A stretch of DNA of 64,000 nucleotides from assembly GCA_013115145.1 (NCBI GenBank), contig JAAPAO010000025.1, positions 1 through 64,000 of the forward strand, in the 5' to 3' direction. This stretch comes from Perkinsus chesapeaki (taxonomy: Eukaryota; Perkinsozoa; Perkinsida; Perkinsidae). The position numbers and the translations under genes were made by a program. Below, one piece after another: positions 20,819 through 30,989 of this stretch (position 1 is its first letter; each line of letters begins with the position of its first letter). The notes below the pieces were generated by a model. That model ran no database searches. It was not told the origin of the DNA and worked only from the letters and a program-made list of their open reading frames with translations.

Positions 20819-22306
20819 ATGTCCAACCCACTCCGCCTTCCCAGACAGAGCGACGCGGTGGAAACTGTTTCCCATGCTTGGGATTCACTGAGAGGTTGCT
20901 CACTATCATCGCTACTTCTTAATCGGTCTCTCCTCCGGAGCTCTGAAGACCATAGCTCTGCCTCCACTATGTCAGTTCCAGTAGACAACCTCGATATCTT
21001 TTTAAGTCATGCATGGTGTGACAGTGGTTTGTGGAAGCAGCTCGCACTCGTATTATTGTACAGCCCGCCAATCGCCTACAAGGCTGCAGCTTTATCATCC
21101 ATCCTAGGAGCTTGGTTCCTGTTGGGGCGGTTTCCTTCGCACGTGTGGTGCAGAATTGGGGTTCTCATACTCAGTTCCGTAATATTCGTAATCTGCATCA
21201 TACTGTTTACATTATATAAGCATCGCAACACTATGGTATTTCTTGACAAGTGTTGTATAAATCAAACAGATCTTGTTGATAAGGCAAACGGTATTTCGAA
21301 ACTATCCGATTATCTCAAAAAGTCAGACAAGCTCGTCATCCTCTGGACCCCCAATTATCTCAATCGCCTATGGTGTGTCTATGAGTTAGCCGTCTTCATG
21401 CAAACGCATGAGACTAAAGATGTCATTGTAGTGAATCTTGGTCATGTCAGGCTATGTGTATCTTTACTGGCAGTTCAGCTACTTGGTACCATTGCACAAT
21501 GTCCTTCAATCCGGCTTGCTGGTGAATCGGTTCAATATATCATTATGTCCTGTACAATTTGCGGAGCATTCGTCTCTTGTATGCTGGGGGCCAGTCAGGC
21601 ACATCGCTGTCTCGAAGAGTGGACAACCTTTTTAATGAAATTGGAGTCATTTGATGTAAACGGAGCCGAGTGTACATTATATGAAGACCACAATAAACTG
21701 AAGCAACTTATCCGTAAGATGTATCGCTCAGAGGCTGATTTCTCTGCATTGGTGAAGCGTCTATTTTTGAGAGAAGAAGAGCACGAACGCTCACTGGCCT
21801 GGTTCTTATCCCAGAGCTCGAGAAGAATCATGTCTGCCCCGTTTGTGCCTGCTATAGCTGCAGGTGCCGCCTCCGCATTTTCACTTGTCTTCTTGGAGCA
21901 GTCGAGGCCATTGACGAGGATTGTTCCAGAAGGATCTGTTTGGGAAATGCCGAGTACTTTGGCGACTCTTGCATGGGCGATTCGCACACACCTACTACCT
22001 GAACTATTACTTCCTTTTCGGGTGCAGTTGACGCTGTCCTTAACACATAAACTCGCGGGACAGCGGCTAGGCCTACGCAGTCGTTCGCTATTTAGAATCC
22101 AATTTACAATTGCATTTGTTGCATTCTCATTGTTGAACAGAGCTTCCTGTGGACTCGGTGTTTTTCACATTCCTTTATCGGAAGCCACAGTGAAAGGATT
22201 ATCTGACGAGGTTCTATCGCTTTCAGCTGGACTTATCGCACTGTGGGTGGTTTGGTCGATATCTAAATGGATCAATTTGTTTAGGGTGCCTACTCACAGA
22301 TCTTAG
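20819..22306 (+). CDS. TIR-like domain multi-pass membrane protein
   Basis: Intronless 495-codon frame. The TIR-like core has DIFLSHAWCDSG (strand A), FLDKCCINQTD, KLVILWTPNYLNRLWCVYEL and a following helix. The Glu in WCxxEL corresponds to the position of the catalytic Glu in NAD-cleaving TIR domains; whether this protein cleaves NAD is inference. Unusually, the domain is split: two or three hydrophobic helices (about residues 70-135) sit between the SHAW strand and the LDKCCINQ strand, and more helices follow WCVYEL and fill the C-terminal third. Similar membrane-embedded TIR-like proteins are common in microbial eukaryotes. The ATG at 20819 gives a 50-residue polar leader; the ATG at 20969 (MSVPVDNLDIFLSHAW) is an equally good start. 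Confidence 0.7.
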   Translation: MSNPLRLPRQSDAVETVSHAWDSLRGCSLSSLLLNRSLLRSSEDHSSASTMSVPVDNLDIFLSHAWCDSGLWKQLALVLLYSPPIAYKAAALSSILGAWFLLGRFPSHVWCRIGVLILSSVIFVICIILFTLYKHRNTMVFLDKCCINQTDLVDKANGISKLSDYLKKSDKLVILWTPNYLNRLWCVYELAVFMQTHETKDVIVVNLGHVRLCVSLLAVQLLGTIAQCPSIRLAGESVQYIIMSCTICGAFVSCMLGASQAHRCLEEWTTFLMKLESFDVNGAECTLYEDHNKLKQLIRKMYRSEADFSALVKRLFLREEEHERSLAWFLSQSSRRIMSAPFVPAIAAGAASAFSLVFLEQSRPLTRIVPEGSVWEMPSTLATLAWAIRTHLLPELLLPFRVQLTLSLTHKLAGQRLGLRSRSLFRIQFTIAFVAFSLLNRASCGLGVFHIPLSEATVKGLSDEVLSLSAGLIALWVVWSISKWINLFRVPTHRS

Positions 22307-22420
22307 GCGAAGCAGCCTCTAAGCCGTTGCGGGGCTTTTAGCTTATCACTTGGCTTGCTAGTGTCGAGTTTCCGAGTATTGGTGGGGGTCGCATTTCATC
22401 AAGTGAAGTGGTTTACTTCT

Positions 22421-23799
22421 GGGCCGGTATGCGGATCCTGATCCATGGATCAAGCCGATGATCCAGATCACTGATCAAGATCTGGATGATAGATTGGATC
22501 ACTTGTCTAAGATAGATTGGATGATAGATCCAGATCAAGGGGCTGGGAAATTCTCAGAGACTTTGAGAAACTTCGTTGATCCGTGATCCATTTTGTCTTG
22601 GCAGATCATCCTCTGATCCAGATCAACCATTGGATCGAGCTCCTGATCCACCTCAAGGATCAGACATCGGATCAATGGCACTTTACGTGGTAATCCACGG
22701 TGATCCTGTAACGGGGCCCTTTGGCACCGTTACACTCTTCGCGCTCTGTGATCCTGATCCGAGTCGCGAGTTACCTGCGGCAGGTACCAACATCGAGATG
22801 GAGTTGGCGGGAATTGGGCTAGGGTTATACGAACCATGGACCAGAATACCATCCATTTGCCCTGTAGAATCAGATGAAGATTGCATTCCATGATGATGCT
22901 ATTTCAATGATTCGAGTAGACTGTACATCTGTTTATCTCTCACACAATTAATTACTCACTCGGATGAATTTGTAGGCGAAAACTGTCGCTGTTGAAACGG
23001 CCGGAAGATTCCCCGGCACCATCTCGCGCTGTGGGATTGCATAGCTTTTTCCTCTGCCCAACGGCGTGCTATTCCGTCACGTCACTCTGCTAGTGACACG
23101 TCTACATTTTGCAAGCCACTAAGGTTATCGTATATTTGATTATATACTAGTTTGGTGGTTATTGTGTTCTTTAGTCTATACTCATAAGAAGACTAAACAC
23201 CCATAAAGTCCGCTTAAAAAGCAACTCTCGATTCTTCTGGTGCAATACTTAGGGTCACCAGGCTAGTGATATGTGTCAAATTTGGTGGAAATTGTCCTAT
23301 ACTGAGGTTTCCATAGTCGTTCAACAATATCACGTTGTTGATCGGGAGTGTTGTGAGTCATCGGCGATGATTGGGGTGATAAGGAATTGAGAGTCTCAAT
23401 TTGAGAGACAAGTTGTGCCACAAAAGACACAATCAGTTTATAGTATATAGTACTAGTACTAGCATTGGCCGTACTACAGCTGCTGCAGCAGTAGGCTACC
23501 ATTAGGGACTACTAGGGAGCGATATAGCTTCGGCGGAGTGATTCATACAATTTGTGCGGAACAATGATCCATCAGTTATATGTCGTTGATCCGTGATTTA
23601 CGATCCTGATCCAAAACTGACAGGATCATAGGTGCTGTGATCCATAGATCATCCGAATGATCTCTGATCCTGCTACGTGATCCCGAATTTATTGATCTGA
23701 GCCAAAAAATCAGGTTCACGGCAGAAAATCAGTGCGTTGATATTTTTCCGTGATCTTTTTCTCGGGATCACGTGTGGATCAGGATTCGCATACCGGCCC
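22421..23799. mobile_element. 1.4-kb inverted-repeat element with GATCC subterminal repeats
   Basis: The 25-bp ends, 22421-22445 (GGGCCGGTATGCGGATCCTG then ATCCA) and 23775-23799, are reverse complements with one mismatch. Just inside both ends (22430-22720 and 23560-23790) the words GATCC, GATCA and TGATCC recur at very high density. This is the pattern of transposase-binding subterminal repeats. The GGGCCGG start after CAG on the right side recalls hAT ends. The interior has no intact transposase; the frame 22576-22893 (+) is made largely of the repeat words. Confidence 0.6.
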
Positions 23800-24437
23800 T
23801 GATCAAAGAGAGGTTCGGAGCTGAGCCAAATCGGATCACCGCCCGGACTACAAGCGGTGATCAGAGTCTTCGAGCCTTGGAGTAGAGACTCTCCACCGAA
23901 AAGGCATCGTGCAGCTTACTATTTGTATTAAAGTATCAACCTTGCCACGACACATAGTTTCTGTTGACGACTCATCATTGATGAGTCATCAACACATCAA
24001 TTGGAAGTGGCTCGGAGCCACTTCCAAGCTGACGAGCTTATAGCTAGTCATTGGCGATATAGTTGGTAACTATTGGGGCCCCCAATAGAAAAACCGCTTC
24101 ACTATCGGATCCATCGGAGCTCTATTTGATCCCGCATCAAAGTGATGTGATGTCTCCGTGATCAAGGATTTAGTGATGTACTTTTATTCGCACGAGTTTA
24201 GAAAAGTCCACATGAGGAATGGCGAACTTGACCGTATATTTTTACATTGTATCGTCTATTATATAGGACAGAATGGCCCCTATATACCACCGATTTTTCT
24301 CAGTGGTAGGAGCCTCCTCACCCTGCATTGCAGGGCCTGAAATGAATATTAAACGATAATATCATCGAATCCGCATTGGCTAGACTGAGGCCGATTTCGG
24401 GGCTACAGACTCTAGAAGATCTTACTGGGATGCTTAC
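23800..24437. repeat. gene-free stretch with hairpin 24001-24027
   Basis: A perfect palindrome with 13-bp arms (TTGGAAGTGGCTC / GAGCCACTTCCAA) around one base lies at 24001-24027. No gene is supported. A third NOP10 exon may lie in 24300-24430 but was not identified. Confidence 0.6.
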
Positions 24438-24863
24438 TTGTCGTCAGGACTGAATCTGGCAGGGTGAGCGCTGAAGGTGGGCTGCTCGGCATCGGAACCT
24501 ACAGCAGAAAGAGGCAATAGAGATTAGGAGTTAGAAACGACGAACGCTATATCACTTCCCGCACATGATGTTCATGCATGTAGATTGAGATGATAAACAT
24601 CCGGATATTTGTAAACAGTGACGATCCGAACAAAGCTATGCGAAACATAAGGGAAGTAAGATAGGAGCTTACGAAACAGTAATATACAAACAGAAATATA
24701 GGAGCACGAAAGTAGACCTTAGGGCTCTGGAAACAAGCGTAATGAGAACCAGCTCTAGTAAGGCCTTTCGCTGAAGGAGCCACTTACCGTCATTGGCAGG
24801 TACAGACTGCTTTAAGGTGTAAACGCGTTTACCTTCATTATCGAGATAGAAACGAAGCAGCAT
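24438..24863 (-). CDS. NOP10: NOP10, H/ACA snoRNP subunit (5' exons)
   Basis: NOP10 is the small core protein of H/ACA ribonucleoproteins (with dyskerin/Cbf5, NHP2 and GAR1) that guide pseudouridylation and rRNA processing in the nucleolus. Exon 1 (24788-24863) encodes MLLRFYLDNEGKRVYTLKQS, the hallmark N-terminus. Exon 2 (24438-24498) encodes EQPTFSAHPARFSPDDK, the second invariant block. The donor GTAAGTGG and acceptor GCTGTAG join in phase 1. The last part (normally about 20 residues, YSRxRVTLKKRF-like) must be in a further exon below 24430 after the donor GTAAGCATCC; I could not place it, so the 3' end is open. The start ATG at 24863 is unambiguous. Confidence 0.85.
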
Positions 24864-24894
24864 GGCGATGAGGGAGTAAACTAGGGTACCACTA

Positions 24895-24961
24895 CTGAAC
24901 AGAGTTACTCTGTTCAGAGTAATACAAGGGGAAGGAGAATCATTCTCCTTCCCCTTGTATT
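24895..24961. repeat. two adjacent perfect hairpins
   Basis: 24895-24917 (CTGAACAGAGT.. with its complement) is followed by 24921-24961, whose 20-bp arms AATACAAGGGGAAGGAGAAT and complement surround a single C. They sit in the short interval between NOP10 and the small frame starting at 24975, so they may fall in a bidirectional promoter. Confidence 0.9.
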
Positions 24962-24974
24962 CAAGCTGGCCGCC

Positions 24975-25172
24975 ATGAAATCCACCATAAAACTAACCAC
25001 TAAACTAATACTTCACGCCCGAGTCAGGGCTGAGCTTCGCCGGCCTCCTAGGTCGGAACAATGGGCCCTAGAGAAGTACAGACAGGTTGAGACGCTCAGG
25101 GCGGAGATTCTCGGGCGAGGGCTGATGGACCAGTCGAGGCGAGGCTGCTGGGGAAGACCGAGGTGCATCTAA
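24975..25172 (+). CDS. possible small protein or first exon
   Basis: A 65-codon frame starting 111 bases from the divergent NOP10 ATG. The first 50 residues are basic and helical (LILHARVRAELRRPPRSEQW, EKYRQVETLRAEILGRGL), resembling mitochondrial-type small proteins, but no family is recognised. The tail is low in information, and an intron near GRGLMDQ is possible. It could also be chance. Confidence 0.3.
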   Translation: MKSTIKLTTKLILHARVRAELRRPPRSEQWALEKYRQVETLRAEILGRGLMDQSRRGCWGRPRCI

Positions 25173-25787
25173 GGTCGAAGCTTGCATCTGGAAGGAAGAA
25201 GCTGAAGGTCGAAGCTCGCAACAAGTGTTCTCTCATCCCCTTTCTTCGACGTCACGGTGAAGTCTTCACCATGTCACAGCGGGACAGTCCCGCCTTTCTT
25301 AGAGGATAGTACACTTTGATGTACCCCACCAAACGGAATTGAATGACTGAGCTTCATGTTCGCAACTTTTCATGCCTTCGCTCATTTTAACGGTTCTTCG
25401 TTGCTGATGTATATAACAAGAACAATACCATATGCCGCGATCGGGAAAGCCCGCCATGGACCGTGTCATTCTGTCACTGCCGTGTCCCGCTGCACCGATG
25501 CTGTCTGGTAGACAAGCGTAAAGTTTGAATGGTTCCTAAGTAGTTGCCATCTTATCTCATTTTTCATTCAAATGAGTCTCATTTTCAAATTGTCTTCACA
25601 CATGTTGCGCGCGGGATGCAGGAGTGCAAGAACCGGCCATCTTCAGTCAAGGGAACGCTTACACAATATATTCCACAGATATATTGTCTAAGCTCCGGGA
25701 GCCGTAATTCCCAATAGGAATAGACCATTTAGGCAAAATGTGGGTAAACGGAAATCACTCAGACAGTTGGCCCTCTTATTATAATCG

Positions 25788-26528
25788 ATGATGTTCTCAT
25801 CTATTTGGTTCGCAGTATTCGCTCAAGCAGTTCTCACTACTGTCGCCCAGCCCTCAGGCAGATATCGCTACCGCGATGGTGAAACCTACTTCGAGTTTCT
25901 TATCACGAATAATCTGTTGGAGAGGTTTGAGTACTTCACCCCAACCTCTTATTTCAGCGCCAGCGATTACCCACTGCGCGAGGTATCCCTTGATAGATAT
26001 GTCATTGATTTCACTCGCTCTACTGTGGGGATCAATGACTGGTATACGGGAATAATGCCCGAACTCACTAATGTAGCAATTCAGGATGGTGACCTTACAA
26101 CTATAACTTTCACAAGTGATGATTCTTGCTATGTTATGTTGGGTGGGAGAAGAAGGCACTTGACCAGGCTAACATTCCCCGCAACACAGGGAACGTTTTT
26201 GTACACTTCGACCCACTTTCCTGTTGTTATGAACTTCACCGTTGATACTGATAACAGTCTTATTAATATGCAATTCTCGTGCAGCGGCACACTGGTGGGT
26301 CCTGAAACGTTTGAACTCGTCGAGAACAGCGACGCTCGTGAACTCGAGCCGTATGGTTTATCTCCTGTCTCCGCTGTCAATGCGTTCGAGGACCTCGTCA
26401 GGGATGCCTGTCCGATGCTATGCATTCAACAAAGTGACCTCGCTCAAGTTGTCTTCTCGTATCCCACAGAGCTTTTCATTGTCCTCGGAGGGTGGCGATT
26501 CACCTTTGTCAAAGACGAGGTTCTGTAA
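25788..26528 (+). CDS. secreted protein of unknown lineage-specific family
   Basis: Intronless 246-codon frame beginning MMFSSIWFAVFAQAVLTTVA, a clean signal peptide with likely cleavage after TVA-Q. The mature protein is beta-rich, with motifs SGRYRYRDGETYFEFLI and CYVMLGGRRRHLTRLTFP, four or five Cys toward the C-terminus, and a repeated theme of a short strand followed by VMLGGRR / FIVLGGWR. The repetition hints at two similar lobes, as in lipocalin-like or repeat secreted proteins, but I do not recognise the family. The second Met may be the start. No membrane anchor follows. It stands alone between gene-poor stretches and probably has its own promoter in 25680-25780. Confidence 0.75.
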   Translation: MMFSSIWFAVFAQAVLTTVAQPSGRYRYRDGETYFEFLITNNLLERFEYFTPTSYFSASDYPLREVSLDRYVIDFTRSTVGINDWYTGIMPELTNVAIQDGDLTTITFTSDDSCYVMLGGRRRHLTRLTFPATQGTFLYTSTHFPVVMNFTVDTDNSLINMQFSCSGTLVGPETFELVENSDARELEPYGLSPVSAVNAFEDLVRDACPMLCIQQSDLAQVVFSYPTELFIVLGGWRFTFVKDEVL

Positions 26529-29380
26529 TCCATGCGTAGGCCCCCTATTCTGTACCGCTCCACTAGCTGTTACCTCAACATCTCGTCTCCTATAATGGCA
26601 CTCTTGCATGGAAGTGTCTAATGGTGAGTTTTTGAAAAATTTTTTTCTCTGGCATTCGCTGTCAGTGACTGATTTCACCAAATTACACGAGATGATCTAT
26701 CGTTAGACAAGCATTCAACCTGATTAGCAAACATGCTTCAGTATTAAAATAAAGTAGTGTTGTTTTCAGTTTCACATACTGTGTTCTATCCAGTGTAGTG
26801 AAGTAGGAAGGAACTTGACGCGCTACCGCATCAGTTGACATTGAAATTTTCAATTTGAAAACCTCACCTTTCCGGTTCATGCACTTACTGTGGTTTTCTA
26901 TTAGCATTTCTATACTCTTCTCCACGTGGCATCATTACTTGCTACACTATCAATCGTACTCTACATATAGTGACACTTAAGATGTTAAGGACGGAGAACC
27001 CCAGGTCAGTCTGCTCGGCGGAAAGAGAGAGGATACATCTCACCTAAACGCCTTTACCCAGGAAACCGCTTCACAAATTTCTAACAATACTTTAGTCTCT
27101 ATGCTCTGTATGATCCGATAACATTGACGAACTGGGCAAACGTGCAATGCAGGACCTGCATCGAGGTCAGGATATACTAGCAGCAGGCCCTACTGTCTCG
27201 TGTCATCGCTGGACAATCTGGCATACCAAAAGTGTCCTTGATGGGATCATGTGTCTAAGGCGTACGTGCTATAGTGATCAGTAGTTTTTAGCACCTTCAA
27301 ACGAGACGATGAGGGAGGTAAATTTCTTGTCCTACAATCCCGCAAGCGTCGTGTTGCTTTTTACGAGTATGGGTACCGAACTGGCATAAATGCCACGGCT
27401 CGTGTTATCAAGTGTAACCACTGTGGAGTGAAGGATGATAGCTCGCATCCACTGCTCGATTCAATCGGTCGCTTTTTTGGCCTTTCTTTGTGGACTAGAA
27501 CTCACGGCAAATAACACTCAATATTTCACGCAGTATCCGTGAATTTCAGGGCGTAGAATAATGAGCGGTTAGCGATAACCATAGTCGATAGCGCGAGTCC
27601 CGCAGCAGGACCATATCGCTCGTGAATCTCAAACGGATCCTTATCCGATCCAGAGATGCAATCGTCGGTGAGCTGTGACAGTTCTTCGCGCGTCAGGCAT
27701 ACTTTATTATAACAAGCTCAACCCGAAAAGGTTCACGAGACTGAACTCTTGGGCGAAGCGGTAGGTTGCACGCTGGTTGCCGAGGCAAAAGGAGGAGGGC
27801 GGTATCTTCGCTGAGCTACAGCCTCGAGATCGGCCCAATCTAGACAGTGCGAGGCCACTGCAGTGGCCAGAATCTCTTCTAGTTTACCTGATAAAGCAAA
27901 ATAATCACAAGTCTAGTACAACAGCGTTCCTGGACGGTTGCTCAACACTCCTAAAAGCGATCGGATCGCTGCGATCCCCCCACCTCGTATGGAGTTATCG
28001 TCTTCAATGTTTAGGATTGCCCGCCTTCGATGAGGATTATAACGTAGCGAATTCTGCTCCAAGCACCGAAGGAACTCATGCGTATAATAACGACTCTGAA
28101 ACTCCTCCACACATCCTCCATAATGTTCTAGGATCAACAGCCTACCGGTCTGCCGTGTGCCCCTACTGGTGGAGCTCGGGGGCACAGTTGTGGAATCTTA
28201 TCCGCGGCTTTGGACAAGTAGTACATTGTCCTCTTTATTTCCTGAGATCAGATACATCAAAACCGTTTGCATTTAATCCACCGTAAAGTTTCAAAGTGCT
28301 CTCAAGAAGTATCGGCTCCATAGCGCAATAACGTGACTCCGCACCAACTGCTCCAATATGGACACTCACCTTCCTAGCAATGTGCTTGCATGTCTGACTT
28401 CGCAGCGACCCACTCAGCATTGTCTTGCATCCTAGCAGATTCTTATACCTACATTACAGCCCAGGGAGGGATGAACTACCCAACGCAGTCATCAACGCGG
28501 ACTCACCGGAAGTAAATCTCTATCATCTGCCCCGTAGTAAGACGATCACTGCCAGCTGCCATCCGACGAAAATCTTTCGGGAAAGAAACGAGCCTTTCCA
28601 AAAACTTCTTAATATCAGCATCAGTCGGTTGCGTGAGTTGCAGAAAATATCTGACAACATACTTAAATTGGCCGAATGAATATTTGCCCGCTCAGAGCTA
28701 CTCTCGGTTAGCTGCAGCAAGATCGGGGACTTCTCGGTTGGTATCCAAAAAGGCGACGCTCGATCCGACCGTAGAATAATCGAATATCTCCAGATCTGGT
28801 ATCACGGCACGTTTCTCGGCTTCATCATCATCGACGTCGTCTTTCTGCTGCTGCTGGTCGTCCGAAGCGGCAGCCTGTGTAGGAGTGTCCTTCCCTGCCG
28901 ACCCCTGAATAGTGAAGAAACAACTATTCCAACTGCTGTCCATTCACATCACGCGGTCCATACATCTACTGACCAAGTGGTATCTATCCTATTGGTGCCT
29001 GGAAGAGCAACCCACCTACCCACAATGTTAAAATATCTATCAGACTTCTTAATCAACTGAGTTATAAAACTTCCTAATCCGAGTGTCGAAGAGAAAAACC
29101 TCTTCGTTGACCAACGGTGCAGTGAATTCGACACCACTCTGTGAAATTCCTCCAGGCATATAGGCCAATGCTGCTTAATGCCCTCTATTTACAACGCAGT
29201 GAGTGATTACAATTCTAACACCTCCTCATACCTGACCAGTTCGTCTTCGGTTCCGCCCGGACTGGTTGCGCGGGGTGTCCCTATCCGACGATACTTCTGA
29301 GAGAGAGCAACGGTTCCACTATTTCAACCACTGCAAGCGCAGTAGCCGTTGTAGCTAAATGATCGAGGAAATGCCCTTAC
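26529..29380 (-). other. mostly unresolved; some exon-like pieces near 28.2-28.9 kb
   Basis: 26529-27776 holds nothing supportable. On the minus strand, 28530-28670 reads well as coding (FKYVVRYFLQLTQPTDADIK, then FPKDFRRMAAGSDRLTTGQM) with a donor GTGAGTCC. An acidic stretch at 28700-28900 (QQQQKDDVDDDEAEKRAVIP) also looks like exon. These may be the 3' part of the gene whose better exons lie at 29381-30425. The longer plus frame 27777-28286 overlaps them and is thought a shadow. Confidence 0.4.
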
Positions 29381-30425
29381 CAGTTTTGCCACTCGAACTC
29401 GTCCCCTTGAGCGCCTCTGGCATTCTGGGGTGTTGCCGTCCACGAGCTCTCGCGTTCATTATAGAGCATCCGCCACCAAACCCTTCACTGCTGCCCAATA
29501 GCAAATAATGTTGGGACCTAAACCCGATACCAGCAATCCCGCACAGGTTCGATCCTGGCAAGGTCGACTTGCCTTATTCGGTGCTCAAAAGTCTTTTTGT
29601 CATCTCGGTCATATGGAGTAGTGTCCAGCGCTCGAATTAAGTCGGTCTGCTTGTGACCAAAAACCCCGGAGAGCTCCAGGAGCTCCCTCTGCCGTGCCTC
29701 CGCTGCCTTCGACCACGATCCGTATGCCCGGACATATCTTAAAGTCGAGTCGTGAAGATACGAATTGGGTCAGGTTGTCCTCACTCTCTGGCGGCCGGTT
29801 CCAAAAGCTCCTTGCGTACATCTACGCTTCGCCGTGAGAATTCTTCCGCCACTTCAGGCAAGCCGGGAACAGCCGACATCTTCGAAAATGGCATATCGCT
29901 CGGGATCGTGATAGTCTCGGTGAAATCATCAAAAAACCTGAAGATGTGGGAATTAAGTCAATTCAATTGATTCAAGTGGCAACTTCAAGTACGAAGATTT
30001 GTCATCGAGGTGTTACTTGGCAGGCATTACAATGGCTCCAAGGGATTTCCTTCGTTCAGGAGAACAATGCAGTAAGAGCGGGGGTTCGCTCCCAGTCGGT
30101 GATTTAAGAAAGGAAGCTTGAACATTGACAAATATTGGGAATAAATAAAACAAATTAAGTTGAGAAAAAATGGAAAACGCTCCACGATGGGTTCGAACCA
30201 CCGACCTTGTGGTTAACAGCCACACGCTCTGCCTACTGAGCTAGCGGAGCCACATCAACATACTATGCTTCCACAATACGACCGAGCATTGGTATAGACA
30301 GCTTATCTTACGGTTCAGCACGAATTCTGATTCCGCCATTCTTCACTAACTCCTCATTCTGTAGCTCCAACGTTCCATTGATTGGACTCCAATCAGTCTC
30401 TTCGAACCCACCTGACATCAACCCA
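29381..30425 (-). CDS. unrecognised multi-exon gene, four joined exons
   Basis: Four exons join in exact phase: 30312-30425 (ETDWSPINGTLELQNEELVK), 29785-29937 (FFDDFTETITIPSDMPFSKM), 29531-29737 (YVRAYGSWSKAAEARQRELL) and 29381-29487 (GFGGGCSIMNARARGRQHPR). The product is soluble, charged and partly helical; no domain is recognised. Further exons exist on both sides (for example near 30450-30560) but are not fixed. The 374-nt intron between the first two exons listed contains the tRNA-Asn gene in the same orientation. Confidence 0.55.
30178..30250 (-). tRNA. tRNA-Asn (GTT)
   Basis: Acceptor GCTCCGC pairs with GTGGAGC (one G-T). The D arm is GCTCAGTAGGCAGAGC; anticodon stem TGTGG/CCACA encloses CTGTTAA with anticodon GTT; T stem GGTGG/CCATC encloses TTCGAAC. 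The unpaired base is G, followed closely by TTTT for pol III termination. It lies sense in an intron of the unrecognised gene. Confidence 0.96.
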
Positions 30426-30989
30426 CTGCAAAACTAATGCACGCAATCGAACAGTACCTAAACGCAGCGGCACTGAGACCGGTTGCCCAGTGTCGGCAGT
30501 GTGGCCTCGCACTGTCATCGAGTGACTTGGTAGCTCACTCGACATCTTATTACCGAGGACAATACTCATACCTGAATAAACTACATGAACCACCTTCAAA
30601 GAAAACATGAACCGACAGCGATATTTTCACTAACGGAAATCTGCTGCTTGATGATAGTTATGGAGGCTGCCAGAAAACCAACCCGACGTGAAGCAGCTTG
30701 AACCTCCACAAGCTACCTGCATCCTCGTGCTGGATCACCGAGCTTCCAACAAAGATGAACAGCACGAATAGCAGGAATGCATTTGATGTCATTTCCAACT
30801 TTCTAACGCATCTTTGCACTACAAAACGCACTCCGACCTCTGAAGATCATCTTGTTCACGACACGTGAATTACGACCCTGGATGACTCCTTGATTCGTGC
30901 AAAGCTTTGAAACATCGACAGCCTCGAGGTAGCGGAAACCCAGTTGAATGTAATGACTGACCTACCCCTTTCGAGACGTCTTTCCACAT

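Noticed and set aside
24425-24437. A 13-nt intron (GTAAGCATCCCAG) after NOP10 exon 2
   Set aside because: Using it leads to a stop within four codons without the conserved NOP10 C-terminus; the true acceptor is probably further downstream.
27777-28286. 169-codon + frame as a gene
   Set aside because: No start context, domain or signal peptide, and it overlaps minus-strand exon-like sequence; better explained as a shadow.
29520-29575. T-arm-like GCACAGGTTCGATCCTGG on the + strand, considered as another tRNA-like intron
   Set aside because: Re-reading the minus-strand exon showed this stretch is coding (..RIRQVDLARIEPVRDC) and the intron starts after it at GTATCGGG, so the resemblance is coincidental.
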